From Micromonospora chokoriensis (GTDB taxonomy: Bacteria; Actinomycetota; Actinomycetes; Mycobacteriales; Micromonosporaceae), in the NCBI RefSeq assembly GCF_000718555.1, contig NZ_JOAN01000002.1:62001-126000 (forward strand): a stretch of 64,000 bases of DNA, written 5' to 3'. Made by a program: the position numbers and the translations under genes. This document shows, piece by piece, positions 54,500-63,524 of this stretch (position 1 is its first letter; the number at the start of each line of letters is the position of its first letter). The notes below the pieces were generated by a model. That model saw only the letters and a list, made by a program, of their open reading frames with translations. It searched no databases and was not told the DNA's origin.

Positions 54500-55129
54500 T
54501 CACTCGGGCGGCTTGGTCCCCGCCTGCTCGCTCACCAGGTACGCCGCGTACCAGTCGGGCCAGTTGTCGTCCCGCTCACCCGTACGCTTCTCGTGCTCGC
54601 CGTGGGCGTCGGCTGCGCGCCGCAGCGCGCTCGCCAGGTCGCTCGCGGAGCCGAACGACGTCAGGCCGCCCTCGACGCGCCCGGGGAGCCTGGTGGTGAT
54701 CTCCTGCATCAGCCAGGTGTTGCCGTCCGGGTCGCGCAGCGTGGCCCGCGAGAAGTAGCTACGCCGTTGCGGGTCCGGCCCGTCGACCGGGCCGTCCGGG
54801 CTGATGTGGAAAATGTCGCCGACCTCGACACCGGCGGCGACGAGGGCGCCGCGGGCCGTCTCGATGTCGGACACGATCAGGTACGCCATGGCCGAGCCGG
54901 GAGCCGCCGGGGTGAGCCCGGGGCCGAACTGCACGGAGCACCCGGAGCCGTGCGGCGTCAGCTGGACAATGCCCGGCGGAGTCTGGTCGAGCCGCCACCC
55001 GAGCCGCTCGTAGAACGCCTTTGACCGGTCGACGTCCGAGACCGGGATGACGATCACCTCAAGCTTGACGTCGAGGCTCTCGATGCGCGACGCCGCACTC
55101 GCGTCACCCTGGGCAACCTTCGGGCTCAT
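54500..55129 (-). CDS. VOC (glyoxalase/bleomycin-resistance-like) protein
   Basis: The product has 209 residues from ATG at 55129 with GGGAG just upstream. The N-terminal 125 residues are a VOC fold: LEVIVIPVSDVDRSKAFYER, LGWRLD, GCSVQFGPGL, AYLIVSDIETARGALVAAGV, ATLRDPDGNTWLMQEITTR. The last 70 residues (ALRRAADAHGEHEKRTGERD, DNWPDWYAAYLVSEQAG) are a helical extension seen in a widespread actinobacterial subgroup. Substrate and metal use are not determinable. It ends before the hairpin at 54432-54471. Confidence 0.8.
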   Translation of the reverse strand: MSPKVAQGDASAASRIESLDVKLEVIVIPVSDVDRSKAFYERLGWRLDQTPPGIVQLTPHGSGCSVQFGPGLTPAAPGSAMAYLIVSDIETARGALVAAGVEVGDIFHISPDGPVDGPDPQRRSYFSRATLRDPDGNTWLMQEITTRLPGRVEGGLTSFGSASDLASALRRAADAHGEHEKRTGERDDNWPDWYAAYLVSEQAGTKPPE

Positions 55130-55193
55130 CGCCGCTCCCTCCCTGATCACCACGCTACTGATTGCGTCCCCGCTCGGTGTCGGCTTCCCGGCA

Positions 55194-56384
55194 TCAGCCC
55201 GGCGTCATCCTGGTGGCTCTGCGCACCCCCAACAGGGCAACCAGGGCGAGGAGGATGACGGCGACGGAGTACTCGTCGGCGGTGCGGGGCAGGCCGCCGG
55301 CGTAGACCACGAGGAAGCCGGCGATCACCGTGGGGAGACCGAAACCGACATAACAGACGACGTAGAGCACGGAGAGCACGCTGCCGCGTTCGTGCGCCCC
55401 GACCAACGGCATGACCGTCTTGAGGCTGCCCTGGAATCCGTTGCCGAAGCCGATCCCGCCGAGCGCGAGACCGACGAAGAAGCCCGGGACGGACTCCGCC
55501 ATGACCGACACCAACGTGACGATCATGCCCAGGATGAGCGCGACGATCCCGGTCAGGATCACGGTCCGCGCGGCGGTGTTGCGCAGCAGCAGGACGGCGA
55601 CCGACCCGAAGACGGCGAAGACGAAGAGGACCAGACCGCCGACCACGATCGACGTCTCCATGAGACTGCGGACGAGCGCCGGGCCGAGCGCGCCGAAGAA
55701 CCCGGCGAGCGCCCAGACCGCGAACAGCACTGGGACGACGACCAGCACCGGTTGGCGCACCGAGCGGGGCAGCGTGAGGTCTGGCCGTAGGCTGCGTCGC
55801 GCTCCCGCCATCGGCGTGACCGTCTCCGGCATCAGCGCCACCCCGATGGCCTGGATCAGCAGGATCACGAGCAGGACGACGTACACCAACCGCGTCGGCG
55901 CGGGCAGAAACTGGATGAGCAGCGCCGAGAGCAGGGCACCGCTTCCGGTGCCGATACCGGGGGCGATCGAGTTCGCGAGCGTGCCCCGGCTGCGGTCGAT
56001 GTCGAGCATGGCCGCGCCCACCGCGCCGGTGGCGGCACCGGCCGCGAGGCCCTGCACGAGGCGGGCGGCCAACAGCGCGGGTACGCCGTTGGCGAAGACG
56101 AAGATGACCAGCGAGAGCATCTGCACCACGATCGCGACGGCCAGGACCGGCCGCCGGCCGACGTGATCGGACAATCTGCCGAACGTGAGCAACGAGGCCA
56201 GCACCGCAAGCGCGTAGACGGCGAACACCACAGTGGTCGTGACCGGTGAGAAGTGCCAGCGTTCCTGGTAGACGCCGTAGAGCGGGGTCGGGGCCGCCGA
56301 CGCCGCCAGGAACGACACGAGGATCGACGCCAGCAGCACCAGGGAGACCGTCGGTGAGAGTCTGGCCCGCCCTGCGATAGGCAT
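55194..56384 (-). CDS. Major facilitator superfamily transporter
   Basis: The product has 396 residues from ATG at 56384 with GAGGAG upstream. It has twelve hydrophobic segments. Motif A-like sequence GRLSDHVGRRPVL lies between helices 2 and 3. Cargo is unknown. The arrangement (AAPTPLYGVYQERWHFSPVT at the start) is common among actinobacterial drug/metabolite exporters. It lies 116 bases downstream of the PLP enzyme gene on the same strand and may be co-transcribed. A 10-bp inverted repeat (56426-56435 with 56468-56477) lies in the gap and could attenuate read-through. Confidence 0.85.
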   Translation of the reverse strand: MPIAGRARLSPTVSLVLLASILVSFLAASAAPTPLYGVYQERWHFSPVTTTVVFAVYALAVLASLLTFGRLSDHVGRRPVLAVAIVVQMLSLVIFVFANGVPALLAARLVQGLAAGAATGAVGAAMLDIDRSRGTLANSIAPGIGTGSGALLSALLIQFLPAPTRLVYVVLLVILLIQAIGVALMPETVTPMAGARRSLRPDLTLPRSVRQPVLVVVPVLFAVWALAGFFGALGPALVRSLMETSIVVGGLVLFVFAVFGSVAVLLLRNTAARTVILTGIVALILGMIVTLVSVMAESVPGFFVGLALGGIGFGNGFQGSLKTVMPLVGAHERGSVLSVLYVVCYVGFGLPTVIAGFLVVYAGGLPRTADEYSVAVILLALVALLGVRRATRMTPG

Positions 56385-56500
56385 GTCGGTGCTCCTCGGC
56401 TGCGCGGCAAGCGGTCCAGCCTGGGTGTGCTGGCGACGCCCAGGGCCACGGCCGCGTACCCGTCTGACGCCAGCACATGCCAGCCCAGCCTCGGTGTCCC

Positions 56501-57385
56501 CTACAGCTCCGGGTGGCCGAAGAGGCCCGGCAGCCCGCCGCTGTGCAGAAAGACGACCCGGTCGCCGCGCGGGAAGCTGCCGGCCAGCAGCGCCGCCATC
56601 GCCCGGCCGGTGTACGTCGGGTCCAGGAAGACACCCTCCGTACGCGCGGTCACCTCCAGCGCCGCCCGGACGTCGTCGGTCAGCGTGCGGTACCCCGCAC
56701 CCACCTGGGTGCCGTCGATCCGCAACGTGTCCGGCTCGACCTCGCCGACGAGCAACCCGGCGACGGTCGCACGCGGGTCCGGCACGGCACCGACATCCAC
56801 GCCGATCACCCGTTCCGCGCCCAGTTCCCGCACCAGGCCGGCCATCGTCCCGCCGGAGCCGAGCGCCGCCACGACCTCGACCCCGTCGATGTTCGGCAGC
56901 TGGGCCCGCAACTCGCGACCGCAGTCCACATAACCCTGGGTCGATTCGGGTGAGGTGCCACCGAACGGGAGGACGTACGCCGAACGTCTCTCCGCCTCGG
57001 TGGCCACCACCTCGGCCAGCGGACGGTCCTCGGCCCAGACGACCTCCGCGCCGGCAAACTCGTCGAGCAGCAGGTTGCCCCGCCTGGTCTCCGGAGGTGG
57101 GCCGGCGAGCACCAGCACGCAGGCAAGGCCGAGCCGCGCGGCCGCCGCCGCGGTGAGCCGGGCATGGTTGCTCTGCGGCGCCCCCGAGGTGATGAGCGTG
57201 GTGGCACCGGCGGCGATCGCCTGCCCGCAGGTGTACTGGAGCTTGCGGATCTTGTTGCCACCCCCACCGAGGCCGTTGAGATCGTCGCGCTTGAACCAGA
57301 GCTCGGTCAGCCCGAGCCGGGCGGCGAGCCGAGGCGCGGCCTCCAGCGGTGTCGGCCACGTACCGAGCGAAACAGGAGTGATCAT
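56501..57385 (-). CDS. dcyD: D-cysteine desulfhydrase/ACC deaminase-family PLP enzyme
   Basis: The product has 294 residues. The PLP-binding Lys lies in GGGGNKIRKLQY, with the phosphate-binding loop region at ALGSGGTMAGL. SGAPQSNHARL matches the conserved Ser-Asn-His segment, and HSGGLPGLFG ends the fold. These are shared by D-cysteine desulfhydrases (D-cysteine to pyruvate, sulfide and ammonia) and ACC deaminases. The tail HSGGLPG and the overall length favour the DcyD-like group, but substrate is not certain. It is followed by an MFS exporter gene. Confidence 0.8.
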   Translation of the reverse strand: MITPVSLGTWPTPLEAAPRLAARLGLTELWFKRDDLNGLGGGGNKIRKLQYTCGQAIAAGATTLITSGAPQSNHARLTAAAAARLGLACVLVLAGPPPETRRGNLLLDEFAGAEVVWAEDRPLAEVVATEAERRSAYVLPFGGTSPESTQGYVDCGRELRAQLPNIDGVEVVAALGSGGTMAGLVRELGAERVIGVDVGAVPDPRATVAGLLVGEVEPDTLRIDGTQVGAGYRTLTDDVRAALEVTARTEGVFLDPTYTGRAMAALLAGSFPRGDRVVFLHSGGLPGLFGHPEL

Positions 57386-57454
57386 CCGTTCAGCTAATCA
57401 CCAAATCCGGCGCATGAGACGGAGCAACTGTTCGCAAGCCCCGCACAGCCCCGT

Positions 57455-57524
57455 CGATCATGGAGTTGTGGTGGGTGACAAAAGCCTTAATTACACCAAA
57501 CCAGGCACCACAACTCCATGATCG
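57455..57524. repeat. Palindromic element, inverted copy of the 23313-23383 family
   Basis: Arms CGATCATGGAGTTGTGGTG (57455-57473) and the complement at 57506-57524 are identical to the element at 23313-23383. The 32-base centre matches the reverse complement of the other copy (shared CCTG, TTTGGT, TTTGTCACC blocks), so the two copies lie in opposite orientation 34 kb apart. The rest of 57386-57805 shows no gene or other repeat. Confidence 0.85.
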
Positions 57525-57805
57525 GCGCGGGTGAGGGCACCCGCGAGGGAGCGACGCCCCCTGTCGACGGGGCCCGCCCGCCGCGGGACGCCGGAAGGAT
57601 CGACTGCATGGCGACATCGACATCGGTCGCCCTTTGACCCGTTGGAGCTCGCCAGCCGGCTCGACTGTGTCACCGGGACCGGGCCCTCGACTGACTACCA
57701 CCTTCGCACTCGCGGCGCGTGCGGTGCCTGTGGCCGGTGACGCTTCCGATCAAGACGCATTGACAGGAATCATTGGACGAATTAGCCTCCTGAGAATCGA
57801 GCACT

Positions 57806-57819
57806 TGGGAGCGCTCCCA
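57806..57819. promoter_or_regulatory. CebR/CelR-type LacI operator
   Basis: TGGGAGCGCTCCCA is the exact 14-bp palindrome bound by the cello-oligosaccharide repressors CelR (Thermobifida) and CebR (Streptomyces). It lies 91 bp upstream of the GH30 start codon, in the right place to control that gene. The LacI gene in this window may not be the cognate regulator. Confidence 0.85.
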
Positions 57820-57910
57820 GAATCCACCCTTCGTCCGACCCGTCCCTGAACTCCATCGGAGACGAGCCCTCCCGAGCGTGGACGCCACCACCACCTTCAG
57901 GAGGAGTTCC

Positions 57911-59629
57911 GTGAGACGAAGAAGAGTGACCAACGCCGCCTTGGTGTCGGTCGGCGCTGTCTTGTTGGCGTCGACGGCAGTCGCGGTGGCGGTGCCAGCG
58001 GCCGCAGCCGTCGGTTGTTCGGTGACGTACGCCGTGTCGTCGCAGTGGCAGGGGGGCTTCGGCGCCAACGTCACCATCACCAACCTCGATGCGGCGGTGA
58101 CGAGTTGGACGCTGACCTGGAACTACAACGCCGGGCAGACCGTCACGCAGGCGTGGAACACGACGCTGACCCAGAGCGGCACCGCGGTCACCGCCAAGAA
58201 TGTCAGCTACAACGGGAGCATCCCGACCAACGGGACGGTCTCGTTCGGCTTCAACGGCTCGTGGACCGGCAGCAACCCAGATCCGACCATCTTCGCCTTG
58301 AACGGGGTGGGCTGCACCGGTGGCACGACGCCGACCCCGCCGCCCACCACCACCCCGCCGCCGCCGACGGACCCGCCGCCCACCACCCCACCCCCGAACG
58401 GGCCGGCCGACATCACGGTGAACAGCGCGACCAAGTACCAGACCGTCGACGGCTTCGGTGCTGCGCAGTCGATCTGGGGTAGCGCGTGGTCGACGACGGA
58501 CACGCAGACGCTGGTCGGGATGGGCGCCAACCAGTTGGGTCTGTCGATCGTGCGGACCGGGTTGTCGCCGGTGTCCAGTGAGTGGGCGACGCACGTGAAC
58601 TCGTTGAAGACGGCCGAGTCGTACGGGTCGAACGTGAAGATCCTCGCCTCGCCGTGGACGGCGCCAGCGGCGTGGAAGACCAACAACAGTCGGGTCAACG
58701 GCGGCAAGCTGAAGACCGACTACTACGACGACTACGCCAACCACCTGAACAGCTACGTCCAGTACATGCGTGGCCAGGGTGTCAACGTCGACGTCACCTC
58801 GGTGCAGAACGAGCCGGACTGGCACCCGGACTACGACTCAATGGACTGGAGCGGCACCGAGCTACGCAACTTCGTCCGTGACCAGGGCACGAAGGTGCAG
58901 AACACCAAGCTGATGGTCGCCGAGGCGGTCAACCTGAACTACGGCTACAGCGACCCGACCCTGAACGACACCACTGCCCGTAACAACATCGGCTACATCG
59001 GCGGGCACCTCTACGGCACCGAGGAGTCGGGCCGGCTGCGGCCGTACTCCCTGGCCGAGCAGCACAACAAGCCGGTCTGGATGACCGAGTGGAACCTGCA
59101 CGCCGCAGACGGTGGCGGCTCCAACATCTGGGGCAACCCCGCCAACACGGCGGTGTGGAACGAGACCCTCGACGACATCATGCGCACCGTACACAAGTCG
59201 ATGGAGGCCAACTGGAACGCCTACATCTGGTGGTACGGCAAGCGCTACTACTCCTTCATCGGTGACGGCGAGTCGGCGTTCGGCACCGTCGCCGGCGCAC
59301 CGCTCAAGCGCGGGTACGCCTTCTCGCAGTACGCCAAGTACGTGCGCCCCGGCTACCAGCGCGTGGCCTTGACCAAGAGCTCCAAGGCCTCGCCGCTGGA
59401 GGTCACCGCCTACCAGGGCGACGGGAAGATCACCCTGGTGATCCTCAACCGCTCCAACAGCGCGGTCAACAACGCCGTGATCCAGGCCCCACAGAACGTC
59501 ACCAAGGCCGAGCACTTCCTCACCTCGCAGAACGCCAACGCGGCCAGCCAACCGACCACCGTGAACGGCGGTCAAGCCACCATCAACGTCGGCGCACGCA
59601 GCATCTCCACCCTCGTCTTCACCCTCTGA
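57911..59629 (+). CDS. Secreted GH30 xylanase-type glycoside hydrolase with CBM2
   Basis: The product has 572 residues from GTG at 57911, 5 bases after AGGAGGAG; the longer frame lacks a site. Signal peptide to about residue 34; CBM2 (CSVTYAVSSQWQGGFGANVT, WTLTWNYNAGQTVTQAWN); Pro/Thr linker (PTPPPTTTPPPPTDPPP); then a GH30 barrel with a side beta domain. Acid/base Glu301 is in VQNEPDW and nucleophile Glu393 in WMTEWN. Sequence around GFGAAQSIWG and WWYGKRYYSFIGDG fits the glucuronoxylan/xylan-active subfamilies. A CebR-type operator lies upstream and a LacI regulator lies convergent downstream. Confidence 0.9.
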   Translation: MRRRRVTNAALVSVGAVLLASTAVAVAVPAAAAVGCSVTYAVSSQWQGGFGANVTITNLDAAVTSWTLTWNYNAGQTVTQAWNTTLTQSGTAVTAKNVSYNGSIPTNGTVSFGFNGSWTGSNPDPTIFALNGVGCTGGTTPTPPPTTTPPPPTDPPPTTPPPNGPADITVNSATKYQTVDGFGAAQSIWGSAWSTTDTQTLVGMGANQLGLSIVRTGLSPVSSEWATHVNSLKTAESYGSNVKILASPWTAPAAWKTNNSRVNGGKLKTDYYDDYANHLNSYVQYMRGQGVNVDVTSVQNEPDWHPDYDSMDWSGTELRNFVRDQGTKVQNTKLMVAEAVNLNYGYSDPTLNDTTARNNIGYIGGHLYGTEESGRLRPYSLAEQHNKPVWMTEWNLHAADGGGSNIWGNPANTAVWNETLDDIMRTVHKSMEANWNAYIWWYGKRYYSFIGDGESAFGTVAGAPLKRGYAFSQYAKYVRPGYQRVALTKSSKASPLEVTAYQGDGKITLVILNRSNSAVNNAVIQAPQNVTKAEHFLTSQNANAASQPTTVNGGQATINVGARSISTLVFTL

Positions 59630-59661
59630 ACACCTCGTCCGACCTGAGCACGGTCGACGTC

Positions 59662-59694
59662 GCGGGAGCCCCGGCAGCGCGCCGGGGCTCCCGC
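59662..59694. terminator. Bidirectional hairpin terminator
   Basis: A 14-bp perfect stem (59662-59675 with 59681-59694) and 5-base loop lie between the convergent GH30 (+) and LacI (-) genes. Confidence 0.75.
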
Positions 59695-59717
59695 CCGATC
59701 GCGGAGTTCGTGGCCGC

Positions 59718-60761
59718 TCAGGGGCCGGTCCGGGCCGGCGGCGCGGTGCTCTCCCGCACCACGAGCTTGGGGACGACCAGCGGCAGGCGCTGCGGCACGG
59801 TGTCGTCGATGGCCTGGGTGACGGCCGTGATGGCTCGTCGACCGACCGCGGCGAAATCCTGCTGGACCGTCGTCAACGGCGGGATGAGGTAGGGCGCCTC
59901 GGGGACGTCGTCGAATCCGACGACGGAGACGTCCTCCGGCACCCGCCGCCCCCGCTCGTGCAGCGCGCGCAGCACACCGATGGCCATCTGGTCGTTGGCG
60001 GCGAACACCGCCGTGGTTTCGGCCATCGCACCGATCCGCAGCCCGGCGGCGTAGCCGCTGGGGGCTCGCCAGTCGCCCTCGACCGGGTCGGGCGGGCGTA
60101 GGCCCGCGGCACCCATCGCCTGCCGCCAGCCTTCGAGGCGTGCGCGGGCCTCCGCCCAGTTGAGCGGGCCGCTCACATGCACGATCTCGCGATGGCCGAG
60201 GTCGAGGAGGTGCTCGGTGGCCATCCGGGCGCCCAGCACCTGGTCGACGCCGACGGTCACACTGGCCCTGGAGAGGTCGCCCTCGACGACGACGAAGGGG
60301 ACACTCGATCGCGTCATCCGCACCACCTCCAGCGCCTCGTCGTTGCCGGCGATCATCACGACGCCCTCCACGCCGACGCGCATGAGGTGTTCGGTGGCGT
60401 CGCTGAGCGCCCGTACCGTCACCTCCGACAGGCTCACCGAGGTGGCGAAGTAGCCGGCAGCGCGGGCGGCATCCTCGACGCTGCGGTGGATGCTCGTCGG
60501 CCCGAACAGTGTCCTGGCCGTGCCGATGATGCCGATCATTCCGGAGCGCCCGCGGACCAGCGCACGGGCAGCGGTGTTGGGGCGGTAGTCGAGTCGTCGG
60601 ATGGCCTCGAGGACCCGCTCCCTCGTCTCACGCCTGATGCTGGGCGCCCCGTTGATGACCCGGGACACCGTCTGGTGCGACACGCCCGCCAGGCGAGCGA
60701 CGTCGGCCATGACCGGTGGCCGGTCGGCCGCCGTCACAGCGGCCTTTGCGTGAACTCGCAC
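59718..60761 (-). CDS. LacI-family transcriptional regulator
   Basis: The product has 347 residues from GTG at 60761. DNA-binding head: MADVARLAGVSHQTVSRVIN, hinge YRPNTAARALV. Periplasmic-binding-like core: GIIGTARTLFGPTSIHRSVE, VDQVLGARMATEHLLDLGHR, VFAANDQMAIGVLRALHERG, VVGFDDVPEAPYLIPPLTTV. It lies downstream of the dehydratase and ABC permease genes on the same strand and probably controls them with a sugar or acid sugar as inducer. Whether it also binds the CebR-type site upstream of GH30 is untested. Confidence 0.9.
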   Translation of the reverse strand: MRVHAKAAVTAADRPPVMADVARLAGVSHQTVSRVINGAPSIRRETRERVLEAIRRLDYRPNTAARALVRGRSGMIGIIGTARTLFGPTSIHRSVEDAARAAGYFATSVSLSEVTVRALSDATEHLMRVGVEGVVMIAGNDEALEVVRMTRSSVPFVVVEGDLSRASVTVGVDQVLGARMATEHLLDLGHREIVHVSGPLNWAEARARLEGWRQAMGAAGLRPPDPVEGDWRAPSGYAAGLRIGAMAETTAVFAANDQMAIGVLRALHERGRRVPEDVSVVGFDDVPEAPYLIPPLTTVQQDFAAVGRRAITAVTQAIDDTVPQRLPLVVPKLVVRESTAPPARTGP

Positions 60762-60823
60762 TGGCGGGCCGTCCGTTCTTCCATGGGATCAGATCCTCGT
60801 GAGCCTCGTCCGTGCCACGGCCG

Positions 60824-62551
60824 TCAGTGCGAGTGCCGGGGCACCGCGCTGCCACTGCCACCCACCAGGAAGTCGAGGTCCGCGCCGCTGTCGGCTTGCA
60901 ATACGTGCTCGCTGTACAGGCGTACCCAACCCCGGTCGGCCACCGGCTTCGGCGGCTGCCAGGCCTCGCGGCGTACGGCCAACTCCGCCTCGTCGACCAG
61001 GAGGTCCAGGCGGCGCGTCGAGACATCGACGTGAACCAGGTCGCCGGTGCGGACCAGGGCGAGCGGGCCGCCCACGGACGCCTCCGGTGCCACGTGCAGG
61101 ACGCAGGTGCCATAACCGGTGCCGCTCATCCGGGCGTCGGAGATCCGCACCATGTCAGTGATGCCGTCGGCGAGCAACCGGCGCGGCATCGGCACGTTGC
61201 CCACCTCCGGGAAGCCGGGGTAGCCGCGCGGTCCGGCGTTTCGTACGACGATCACCGTGTCGGCTGTGACATCGAGGTCCGGGTCGTCGGCGGCGACGAC
61301 GTACTCCTCGATCCGGTCGAAGACGAGCGCCGGGCCGGTGTGCGTGAGCAGGTGCGCGGAGGCGGCGGAGACCTTCAGCACCGCCCCGGACGGCGCGAGC
61401 GACCCGCGCAGCACCACGGTCCCCGAGCCGGCAGGCTGGAACGGCTCCTCCATCGTGCCGATGACGTCCCGGTTCCAGCACTGGGCGCCGTCGACGTTCT
61501 CGGCGACACTCGTGCCGCTGACGGTGATGTGGTCCATGTGCAGCAGCGGGGCGAGCTCCTTCATCACCGCCGGGAGGCCGCCGGCGTAGGCGAAGTCCTC
61601 CATCAGGTACGCCCCGGACGGCATGAGGTTGACGAGCATGGGCACGTCGGCGGTGAGAGTGTCGAAGTCCTCCAGCGACAGGGGGACGCCGAGGCGTCCG
61701 GCGATCGCGAGCAGGTGTACGACGGCGTTTGTGGAACCGCCGATCGCGGCGTTGACCCGCACGGCGTTCTCGAACGCCTGCCTGGTGAGCACCGAGGACA
61801 ACCGCTGGTCCTGCTCGACCATGGCAACGATGCGACGTCCGGCGGCGTGCGCGAGCGCGTACCGCCGGGAGTCGACGGCCGGCACGGCGGCGGCCCCCGG
61901 CAGTTGCACACCGAGCGCCTCGGTCACGCAGGCCATCGTCGAGGCCGTACCCATGGTCATGCAGTGACCCCGGCTGCGGGACATGCCGACCTCCGCCTCG
62001 GAGCAGTCGGCAGCGGTCATCCGACCGGCCCGCATCTCCTCGGTGAAGCGCCACACGACGGTGCCCGAGCCGATGTCCTGGCCACGGAACTTGCCGTTGA
62101 GCATCGGGCCGCCGGTCATCATGAGGGTCGGCAGGTCGACGCTCGCCGCTCCCATCAGCAGACCGGGCGTGGTCTTGTCACAGCCGGAGAGCAGGACCAC
62201 CCCGTCGAGGGGGTTGGCGCGGACCGACTCCTCCAACTCCATCGCCAGCAGGTTGCGGTAGAGCATGGTCGTGGGTCGCATGAGCGGCTCACCCAGGCTC
62301 ATCGCCGGAAACTCCAGCGGCAGGCCCCCGCTCTCCCACACGCCCCGCTTCACCGACTCGGCCAGGTCGCGTAGGTGGGCGTTGCAGGGTGTCAGCTCCG
62401 ACCAGGTGGTCGCGATGCCGATCACCGGGCGACCGTCGAAGACGTCGTCCGCGAACCCCTGGTTGCGCATCCAGGACCGATGGATGAACCCGTTGCGGCC
62501 TTCCGCACCGAACCACTCGCCGCTGCGCAGCGGTCGATTCGTCGTCGACAT
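60824..62551 (-). CDS. IlvD/Edd-family sugar acid dehydratase
   Basis: The product has 575 residues. Cluster ligands are Cys56 (TPCNAHL), Cys124 (SGCDKTTPG) and Cys197 (SRGHCMTMGTASTM), the spacing of the [2Fe-2S] L-arabinonate/D-xylonate dehydratases rather than amino-acid-pathway IlvD. Late motifs: ISDARMSGTGYGTCVLH and GPLALVRTGDLVHVD. It dehydrates a pentonic or related acid to the 2-keto-3-deoxy acid. Neighbouring sugar ABC permeases and a GH30 xylanase suggest pentose-derived substrate. Its start lies 88 bases downstream of the permease stop. Confidence 0.87.
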   Translation of the reverse strand: MSTTNRPLRSGEWFGAEGRNGFIHRSWMRNQGFADDVFDGRPVIGIATTWSELTPCNAHLRDLAESVKRGVWESGGLPLEFPAMSLGEPLMRPTTMLYRNLLAMELEESVRANPLDGVVLLSGCDKTTPGLLMGAASVDLPTLMMTGGPMLNGKFRGQDIGSGTVVWRFTEEMRAGRMTAADCSEAEVGMSRSRGHCMTMGTASTMACVTEALGVQLPGAAAVPAVDSRRYALAHAAGRRIVAMVEQDQRLSSVLTRQAFENAVRVNAAIGGSTNAVVHLLAIAGRLGVPLSLEDFDTLTADVPMLVNLMPSGAYLMEDFAYAGGLPAVMKELAPLLHMDHITVSGTSVAENVDGAQCWNRDVIGTMEEPFQPAGSGTVVLRGSLAPSGAVLKVSAASAHLLTHTGPALVFDRIEEYVVAADDPDLDVTADTVIVVRNAGPRGYPGFPEVGNVPMPRRLLADGITDMVRISDARMSGTGYGTCVLHVAPEASVGGPLALVRTGDLVHVDVSTRRLDLLVDEAELAVRREAWQPPKPVADRGWVRLYSEHVLQADSGADLDFLVGGSGSAVPRHSH

Positions 62552-62639
62552 CAGCAGACCTTCCTGTCATTCGTCTGGCCGCGTCCTGCGCGGCGATCAA
62601 TGCGCGTGTGGTGGATTGGCTGGTGGCGCGGAGCGCGGC

Positions 62640-63524
62640 CTACCGCAGACCGCCGACGGACAGTCCGCCGCGCCAGTGCCGTTGCAGGCTGAAGAACGCG
62701 ATGATCAGTGGGAGCACGGACACCAGCGAGCCCAGGATGATGAGGCTCCACAGCGAGGTGCCTCCCGAGTTGTTCGCGGACGCGATCCCCTGCCAGAGGC
62801 CGAGGCCGACGGTGACGGGGAAGAGCCGGTTGTCGGAGAGCATCGCCAGGGGCAGGAAGTAGTTGTTCCAGGACGCCACCGCCGACAGCAGCAGCACGGT
62901 GACCACCGCGGGGCGCATCAGCGGAAGGGCGATCTGGAGGAACGTCCGCACCTCCCCCGCGCCGTCGACCCGTGCCGCGTCCAGGAGTTCGTCGGGCACC
63001 GCGTCGCGCGCGTACACGTGCATGAGGTAGACGCCGAACGGGTTGAGCAGCGACGGGAGGATCACCGCCCAGACCGTGTTCGTCAGGCCGAGCCGGGAGA
63101 ACATGATGAAGGTCGGGATGACCAGGGCGGTGGCGGGCACCATCAGCGCGCCGAGCACGACGGCGAAGCTGAAGCGTCGGGCGGCGAACCGGTACTTGGC
63201 GAACCCGTAGCCGGCCATCACCGCCAGGACGGTGGCGCCGACGCCGCCGGCGATCGCGTACAGCGTGGAGTTGAGGATCCACCGCAGGTAGATGCCACCG
63301 TCGTAGGTGAAGAGCTGCTTGAGGTTCCCGATGTAGTCGATCTGGTCGGTGAACCAGAGGGTGTTGCCGCCGCCGAAGAGGCCCGGTGCGTCCTTGGAGC
63401 TGTTGACGATGACCCACCAGAACGGCACGAGGAAGTAGATCACCAGGAAGCCGAGGAGGATCTGCATGGGGAGATAGCGCTGCGGCCGGCGGGTGCCGGC
63501 GCGGACGCTTGTGTGGTCGGTCAT
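62640..63524 (-). CDS. Carbohydrate ABC transporter permease (MalG-type)
   Basis: The product has 294 residues with six membrane segments. The ATPase-coupling EAA loop reads ELLDAARVDGAGEVRTFLQI and continues ALPLMRPA. A long periplasmic loop (TDQIDYIGNLKQLFTYDGG) follows helix 1. The start ATG directly abuts the stop of the upstream permease (TAGATG). It imports an oligosaccharide or sugar with a binding protein and ATPase not in the window. Confidence 0.9.
   Translation of the reverse strand: MTDHTSVRAGTRRPQRYLPMQILLGFLVIYFLVPFWWVIVNSSKDAPGLFGGGNTLWFTDQIDYIGNLKQLFTYDGGIYLRWILNSTLYAIAGGVGATVLAVMAGYGFAKYRFAARRFSFAVVLGALMVPATALVIPTFIMFSRLGLTNTVWAVILPSLLNPFGVYLMHVYARDAVPDELLDAARVDGAGEVRTFLQIALPLMRPAVVTVLLLSAVASWNNYFLPLAMLSDNRLFPVTVGLGLWQGIASANNSGGTSLWSLIILGSLVSVLPLIIAFFSLQRHWRGGLSVGGLR

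Noticed and set aside
56426..56477. Strong terminator between dcyD and the MFS gene
   Set aside because: The 10-bp arms are separated by 32 bases and there is no T-run, so termination is not supported.
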